The position numbers were made by a program, and so were the translations under genes. Positions 59,470 through 64,000 of a DNA stretch of 64,000 nt are shown one piece after another. Source of the DNA: Aquamicrobium zhengzhouense (lineage in GTDB: Bacteria > Pseudomonadota > Alphaproteobacteria > Rhizobiales > Rhizobiaceae); contig NZ_JADGMQ010000002.1 in NCBI RefSeq assembly GCF_016124105.1, positions 434,001-498,000 on the forward strand. The letters are read 5' to 3'. Under the pieces are notes generated by a model. That model did no database searches and was not told where the DNA came from. It saw nothing but the letters and a program-made list of their open reading frames with translations. The first letter of the stretch is position 1, and every line of letters starts with the position of its first letter.

Positions 59470-60006
59470 CGTGATCAATCTCCTGCTCGTGACAGAGCGT
59501 GACAAAGCAAATCGAGATGTCGCAGCGTTTGCTAAAACCCCGCCCTGCGGATCTGAGCAGAGCGGGGCTGGTCTTCCCCGTGGTGCGGGGGCATATTGCA
59601 CCACATGAGAAGTCTGACTGCAGGTGGTCCTTCCGTCAAGAATGAGCGCCTTATCATTTCGGATGAACCTTGAAGGGGCCCTCAATACCCGTCCGGATGC
59701 GGCGTAACCGTCAGGTAGCGCCGATACAGCAATCCTCGGAGGGCGAGCAGCCGTAGAGTTTAACCTCAAAGTAACAGGCTCGTCTCTAGCTCGACTCGCA
59801 GAAGTACCAGGTGTTCATCTGGCAACGGAAATTGCGATGAACTTGCGACCTTCCAGACGCGCGGAGCCCAAAGCATCCGCGCCACCATAACAGAAGTGGC
59901 GGAATCCATTCAAAATCTGGCGCCTTAACGTCATGGCAAGTCAATCTTGAGAAGCACCCCTGAAACCTGAGTGCTCAACCCAACGGTTCGGGAGAAACGA
60001 GTTCAA
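59470..60006. other. Spacer with a third leftward terminator-like repeat
   Basis: No gene can be supported. At 59537-59567, CCCCGC and GCGGGG arms followed leftwards by TTTTAGC resemble the hairpins at 58373 and 58999. GTGGTGC and GCACCAC form another small inverted repeat at about 59580-59606. No tRNA-Gly attachment copy is present here. Confidence 0.5.
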
Positions 60007-61152
60007 ATGCAGGACCTGGGTCGCGTTTCTCTGTTGCTCATTGCTCCAGGCACAATAGCTGTTTTTGCAGGTGCCTTCCTCTGGGCATGGGTGATCGAAA
60101 GGAAACGCCATTATCTGCTGATGTTGAGTGGAGCGTGCCTGCTTTTTTGCGCCGGTGCGTTAAGCCAGTTGTTCTACATGCCGCCCGACCTTGGGCTCAA
60201 CGCTATTTCATCCAACTTGCTCTACACGTCCGCGGTTCTGATGGTCGCGGAGGGTCTTCTGCACCGCTCCGGCAAACGCTTCGGATTGACGATTGATCTC
60301 GTCCTTATCATCAGCTTCAGCTGCCTGATCTGGTACTTTTTCTATGTTGACCGCAATCTGGTCGCCAGAGTGTACATTCAAAATTTCGGCTTCGGCGCGA
60401 TCTTGCTTGTCACAACACTTCGACTGACAAAGCTTGCGAGCGGACGAGTTGTGGATCGAGTGCTGTTCTGGGTGTTGCTCATTTTCAGCGTTCAGTTCTT
60501 TCCCCGCACGATACTGACATTCGGGCTAGCTGCGCCGGCTGGGGAAGCTCCTTTTGGGGAGACTTTCTTCTGGCAGGCGCTTCATCTTTCGATTGCTGTG
60601 CTTGGTGCGGGGCTCGCAATCACGATCCTTGCTGCGGCCGTGACTGATGTGATGGATGATCTGCGTTATGAGAGAGACATTGATCAACTGACCGGAGTGT
60701 TCAACCGGCGTGGGTTTGAAGAGCGCGCTGAACGTATTCTCAGCCAGCACTACCGCGTGGCGTTACTCCTGTGCGACCTCGATCATTTCAAGAAGATCAA
60801 CGACACATATGGCCACAGCGCCGGGGATCAGGTGCTTCGAAGTTTTGGTGCGCTCTTAAGCAAGAACTCAAGGGAAGGGGATCTTGTTGGCAGGATTGGA
60901 GGTGAAGAGTTCGCGGTTCTCATGCGCGACGCAGATGTGCGAGCTGCAAAACTCATGGCCGACAGGCTACGAGAGGCGCTGGATGAAATGCCTCTTCCTG
61001 GGCGGCTTTCGGGTGCGCGCATAACCGTAAGCATCGGAGTTGCCGTATTGCAGCCGACCGAGAGGTTGGGCCCCTTGGCAGAGCGAGCGGATCTGGCTCT
61101 TTATAATGCCAAAAACGCTGGGCGCGATCGCGTTGCTCTTGCTGATAGCTAA
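60007..61152 (+). CDS. Membrane-bound diguanylate cyclase (GGDEF)
   Basis: 381 residues from ATG 60007; GTG 59971 is a longer option. The N-terminal 210 residues hold about six membrane helices forming a sensor region (ISLLLIAPG-like start, LMLSGACLLFCAGALSQLFY, LIWYFFYVD). The catalytic domain begins RDIDQLTGVFNRRGF and has the active-site GGEEF at residues 298-302. An intact inhibitory I-site REGD lies at 289-292. It makes cyclic di-GMP from GTP to drive biofilm or motility changes. It stands alone and is followed by a terminator. It could be host or carried on the element. Confidence 0.92.
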   Translation: MQDLGRVSLLLIAPGTIAVFAGAFLWAWVIERKRHYLLMLSGACLLFCAGALSQLFYMPPDLGLNAISSNLLYTSAVLMVAEGLLHRSGKRFGLTIDLVLIISFSCLIWYFFYVDRNLVARVYIQNFGFGAILLVTTLRLTKLASGRVVDRVLFWVLLIFSVQFFPRTILTFGLAAPAGEAPFGETFFWQALHLSIAVLGAGLAITILAAAVTDVMDDLRYERDIDQLTGVFNRRGFEERAERILSQHYRVALLLCDLDHFKKINDTYGHSAGDQVLRSFGALLSKNSREGDLVGRIGGEEFAVLMRDADVRAAKLMADRLREALDEMPLPGRLSGARITVSIGVAVLQPTERLGPLAERADLALYNAKNAGRDRVALADS

Positions 61153-61345
61153 AGTTGGGTGAAAGAGGCGCTGCAATTCGGCAAGAGAAAGAACGCCATA
61201 CATCCGCCAATCATCGACCAATTAGCACGACGTAGTTTTATGCCGAAGCTGGGCTTTTCATCGAACCCGATCGATGGTAAGTTTGGCTACGCTCAGTGAA
61301 GTAAACTGGTCGCTGCCCAGGAGGCTATCATGTAAGCTCGGTACC

Positions 61346-61367
61346 AAAAGGCCCGTTGGGGCCTTTT
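61346..61367. terminator. Bidirectional terminator between convergent genes
   Basis: AAAAGGCCC pairs with GGGCCTTTTT around GTTG. The A-run left and T-run right allow use by the rightward cyclase gene and the leftward ATPase gene, whose stop touches it. Confidence 0.8.
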
Positions 61368-63701
61368 TCATTGATGCAGCGCCACATGCAGTGCCGGGTT
61401 TATGACGTAAATGGCTTCATCCCCAAGTAGACGCATTTCCGCTTGCAGCCGTTTGAACATGTAGTCGTAATCGTAAATGTACTTCGGTTCGCCTTTGGCA
61501 TTCAGAATCCCGATCAATCCGTACCATAGTAGCAGTTCGAAGGCCTCTTCTGCTTGGGGGCTTAGCAGACCAAACTTTTCTAAGCGATCGAGCACGTCCG
61601 GGGCCAGGACCTGCTGCTCCAATCCTATAAATGCAAACAGAAGATCCGCTGAATGTCCTGAGGTATCTCGAATTTCGTAGCCGAAGTCGCTGACCAAGTA
61701 ATTGGAATGTTGCGTGACTGCGTCGACTAAATCTTCTTCACGGACGGTTTCATGGCCTCGGTTGATCGCGTTAGCGATTGAATTCTCAATAATCGTCAGT
61801 AGAAAGCGGGGCCTCATGAGGCAATGGTCGATGCAATATTCGAAGGACGGTCTTCCTCCAACATGGCTCGTGAATATGTCAGTCCATATCGCTTCGAATG
61901 ATGCGTCGCGACGGTTCAACGAAGATTGTAGCCTCCTGTAGATCACTTGACGCAGTTTCGCTCGATCGTTCCAATCAATCCGTATCTGTCCCGCTTTGCC
62001 CCGATCCGGAGTGTCATCCACAAGCCGTTCGTAAATATCATTTCGGAGGAACACGACGCTCGAGAACTTTCGGTCAGCAGCGTCGAAATCACGTCGTATT
62101 TTATCTAAAGCTTCAATAAGCAAACGGACTAGGCGAACATCGAACTGCTCAACGCCATTCGTTGGCCAGCCTTTGTCCAGATTGTCAAACAAGATCACGT
62201 GTTCAGTTTTCGGGTCGGAGTGTTTGATCAGAAGCTCTTTGAGCTTCATGATCCCACCCCTAAATACGATGTTGGTTATGCGCTCGGGTGATAGAGCGCG
62301 GCCCTTACGTCGCTCGCTTTGCATCTCATCGATCACCGAGCGACTCAGGCGGTTAATGCGGGAGGTAAAGTCGCCGCTCTCCAAAACCTCAAATTCCGAC
62401 AACACCTTTTCGATTTCATTTAACGCTTCTAGGGCACGCTGATCTCGTTTAGCGAGATACGCATATTCGCGGCGTACGGTATTCAATGACTCCGATAAAA
62501 TGAGGAAGTACCAGAATGCCGCCAGCGTATGGTCGAAAACTCCGAGATCTACCAGCTTTAGTAGCTCTTGTCTGAAGAGGCTGAGCTGATGCGACTCAGG
62601 TTTCAGGTCTGTGACGTAGGTGTTCTTCTTCACCCGCGTGTTGTTACGAACCATGAAAAAGATAGCAGTCTTGCCCGAGCCCTTCCGACCCGCGACCACT
62701 CCTACTTCGCCTCGTAACGTACGAACGTATTCGGAAGTTTCGACGAAGTAGTCATCCAGTGTGCGGAACTCATTTTCGGCCGCGGAAGCTCCTAAGGTGA
62801 GCTGTTGTAGCCGAGTGGCGCTTCGCTTGCGTGCGGGCCGCGTGCCTTGAATTGCAATCAGCGCCTCGTGGGCAAACTGCTTTACCTTTTCGGATATTTC
62901 CATCTCGCTTGACGCCGTGACGACGAGATCTCGATAGTCTAAGGGGTCGGCAGCTGGCCCTTGTCTAATCAGGAGGGTTTGCCGCGACAGGCCGTGGCTC
63001 AAGCCCGCTAGGAAGGAAGCGCGCAGGTTGTGAAGGCGCGCACCATCTATATGCTCAGCCAAGATCGGGATCACAGTTCCAGACGATGCAGTGACTTCTG
63101 AAATGATCTGCACCATGCTGAACCGCGGAGATTCGACAGGATCGAAGCTTCGGTAGTGCGCTTTCCCTTCTTTTACAGCAGAGACAATTGCGTTCCTGAA
63201 GTCAGTCTTCCTGTACGTATCGAGTATGAAGACGGGCTGGGTGGTATTCAACGGTTTCGCATAAAGCTGCGACAAAGCGGAGTTGGGAAGATTTCCAAGA
63301 ATATCAGCAAGCTGCTCGGCGTTCTCGTACCTACCATACCCGATGATATCGAATAGACCATCTTCACGAAGAATCCGCTCAGCATCGACAAATGAAACGT
63401 TCACTACGGGTGCAATGGATTTGCCCCGCCCAATTGCGTAGCCGATCTCGTAATAAACGTTTTGGTTAGGTTTAGTTACATCACATACTAGAACGTCGAC
63501 CGGATCGATGTTCTGCCGTACTTCGTCCGCGATATTTTGTCCTAAGATATCCATCTGGGGCCAAGGTTTGACCCTCAATGCACGGCCTGTAGCGTTTGCT
63601 TGTGCGCAGGCAGCGTCGATCGAGTTAAGAAGCTCCCGATGCGAGGCTGGGTAAGCAAAAAATGCCTGCCGAAAACCCACGCTTGTCGCAGATACCGTCA
63701 A
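61368..63701 (-). CDS. TIR-like/deoxyribosyltransferase-like domain fused to P-loop ATPase (Sll1717 type)
   Basis: 777 residues from TTG 63701, six bases behind GGGAGGAG. Residues 11-100 look like the nucleoside deoxyribosyltransferase/TIR-like fold: FFAYPASHRELLNSI, VDVLVCDVTKPNQNVYYEIG (Glu85 in the catalytic place) and AIGRGKS. A second region of similar pattern follows (GTVIPILAEHIDGARLHNLR). From about 310 there is a P-loop ATPase with Walker A GRKGSGKT (338-345) and Walker B VILFDNLDKGW (502-512), like Sll1717-family ATPases. TIR-like domains plus NTPases suggest an NAD- or nucleotide-consuming defence protein; that is inference. An ATG at 63941 would add 80 residues of no domain. Confidence 0.78.
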   Translation of the reverse strand: MTVSATSVGFRQAFFAYPASHRELLNSIDAACAQANATGRALRVKPWPQMDILGQNIADEVRQNIDPVDVLVCDVTKPNQNVYYEIGYAIGRGKSIAPVVNVSFVDAERILREDGLFDIIGYGRYENAEQLADILGNLPNSALSQLYAKPLNTTQPVFILDTYRKTDFRNAIVSAVKEGKAHYRSFDPVESPRFSMVQIISEVTASSGTVIPILAEHIDGARLHNLRASFLAGLSHGLSRQTLLIRQGPAADPLDYRDLVVTASSEMEISEKVKQFAHEALIAIQGTRPARKRSATRLQQLTLGASAAENEFRTLDDYFVETSEYVRTLRGEVGVVAGRKGSGKTAIFFMVRNNTRVKKNTYVTDLKPESHQLSLFRQELLKLVDLGVFDHTLAAFWYFLILSESLNTVRREYAYLAKRDQRALEALNEIEKVLSEFEVLESGDFTSRINRLSRSVIDEMQSERRKGRALSPERITNIVFRGGIMKLKELLIKHSDPKTEHVILFDNLDKGWPTNGVEQFDVRLVRLLIEALDKIRRDFDAADRKFSSVVFLRNDIYERLVDDTPDRGKAGQIRIDWNDRAKLRQVIYRRLQSSLNRRDASFEAIWTDIFTSHVGGRPSFEYCIDHCLMRPRFLLTIIENSIANAINRGHETVREEDLVDAVTQHSNYLVSDFGYEIRDTSGHSADLLFAFIGLEQQVLAPDVLDRLEKFGLLSPQAEEAFELLLWYGLIGILNAKGEPKYIYDYDYMFKRLQAEMRLLGDEAIYVINPALHVALHQ

Positions 63702-64000
63702 CCCCGTCTCCTCCCTGTGCTGATCTGTACAGCTTGCTTCGACTATTTCGGGAAGGCAAGCAGAGTTGTTGCTTTCGAATCTTAGATAATCGTATCGCGG
63801 AGGAGGAATATGACGGATACAGCCATTCATCTTCTGCCGAGAAGATTTCGGCATGTCTAGCACTCTCTGCAGGAGCGCCCGGTCGGCGCGGCATGGACCG
63901 CATGTTCCGGAGCCATTCGGGGCACTATCGATCTGCGGCACGGCGTCACCGCATGCTGCAATTCCTGCCGCACTATAAGGAGCTCGATCTCGCCCACGTT
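63702..64000. other. Right edge, unresolved coding
   Basis: Two weak rightward signals. GGAGGAGG at 63799-63806 precedes ATG 63810, but the frame stops after 16 codons. From ATG 63893 a second frame (MDRMFRSHSGHYRSAARRHR, then MLQFLPHYKELDLAHV) stays open to the window end, one or two bases out of phase with the first. A broken or start-shifted gene running out of the window is possible. The leftward ATPase promoter must also lie here. Confidence 0.3.

Noticed and set aside
57500-64000. Search for the right attachment site
   Set aside because: No stretch matching the T-arm and acceptor 3' end of tRNA-Gly was seen, so no attR is claimed.

Overview
The window is GC-rich alphaproteobacterial chromosome, most likely from the Hyphomicrobiales (Rhizobiales). 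This rests on protein style: a GapR-like and a GcrA-like protein, a DUF1515 protein, TctABC transport, and the rlmB, tRNA-Tyr, tRNA-Gly order. Three blocks can be told apart.

Block 1 (1-11229) is host chromosome. A leftward aldehyde dehydrogenase of the alpha-ketoglutaric-semialdehyde type (cut by the window edge) faces a rightward set: iron-dependent alcohol dehydrogenase, short-chain dehydrogenase and a complete tripartite tricarboxylate transporter (tctC, tctB, tctA). Together they look like one uptake-and-oxidation pathway for a small organic acid or polyol. The divergent promoter region carries two copies of the palindrome CCACANTGTGG. A DUF5996 protein, a two-gene membrane pair, mobA, a frameshifted small membrane gene, a TrmH-family rRNA methyltransferase and tRNA-Tyr and tRNA-Gly follow.

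Block 2 (from about 11230 to at least 58146, probably about 59470) is a nearly complete prophage inserted at the 3' end of tRNA-Gly. The integrase is the last gene of a leftward early operon. A CI-type repressor sits between two and three copies of a 16-bp operator. The rightward early operon encodes a CII-like protein, a ParB-like protein, GcrA-like, GapR-like and DnaA-domain-IV-like proteins, two DNA methyltransferases, a replication protein and a NusG-type antiterminator. The late operon is a mosaic: a lambda-like head (terminase, portal, gpW, protease with nested scaffold, decoration protein, capsid) joined to a P2-order contractile tail (V, W, J, I, fibres, sheath, tube, E, E', tape measure, U, X, D). 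Lysis genes are a GH108 endolysin, an overlapping Rz/Rz1 pair and a holin-like protein. Accessory genes interrupt this plan: a proline-rich plus two-TM gene pair inside a duplicated gene, and two large proteins sharing an NPDV repeat around an XRE regulator, just before the lysis genes. A CAT-anticodon tRNA is also present.

Block 3 (59470-64000) holds a membrane-bound diguanylate cyclase and a 777-residue protein joining a TIR-like/nucleoside deoxyribosyltransferase-like N-terminus to a P-loop ATPase of the Sll1717 type, a plausible defence gene. No copy of the tRNA-Gly 3' end was found to the right, so the right border of the element is unresolved and Block 3 may still be accessory DNA.
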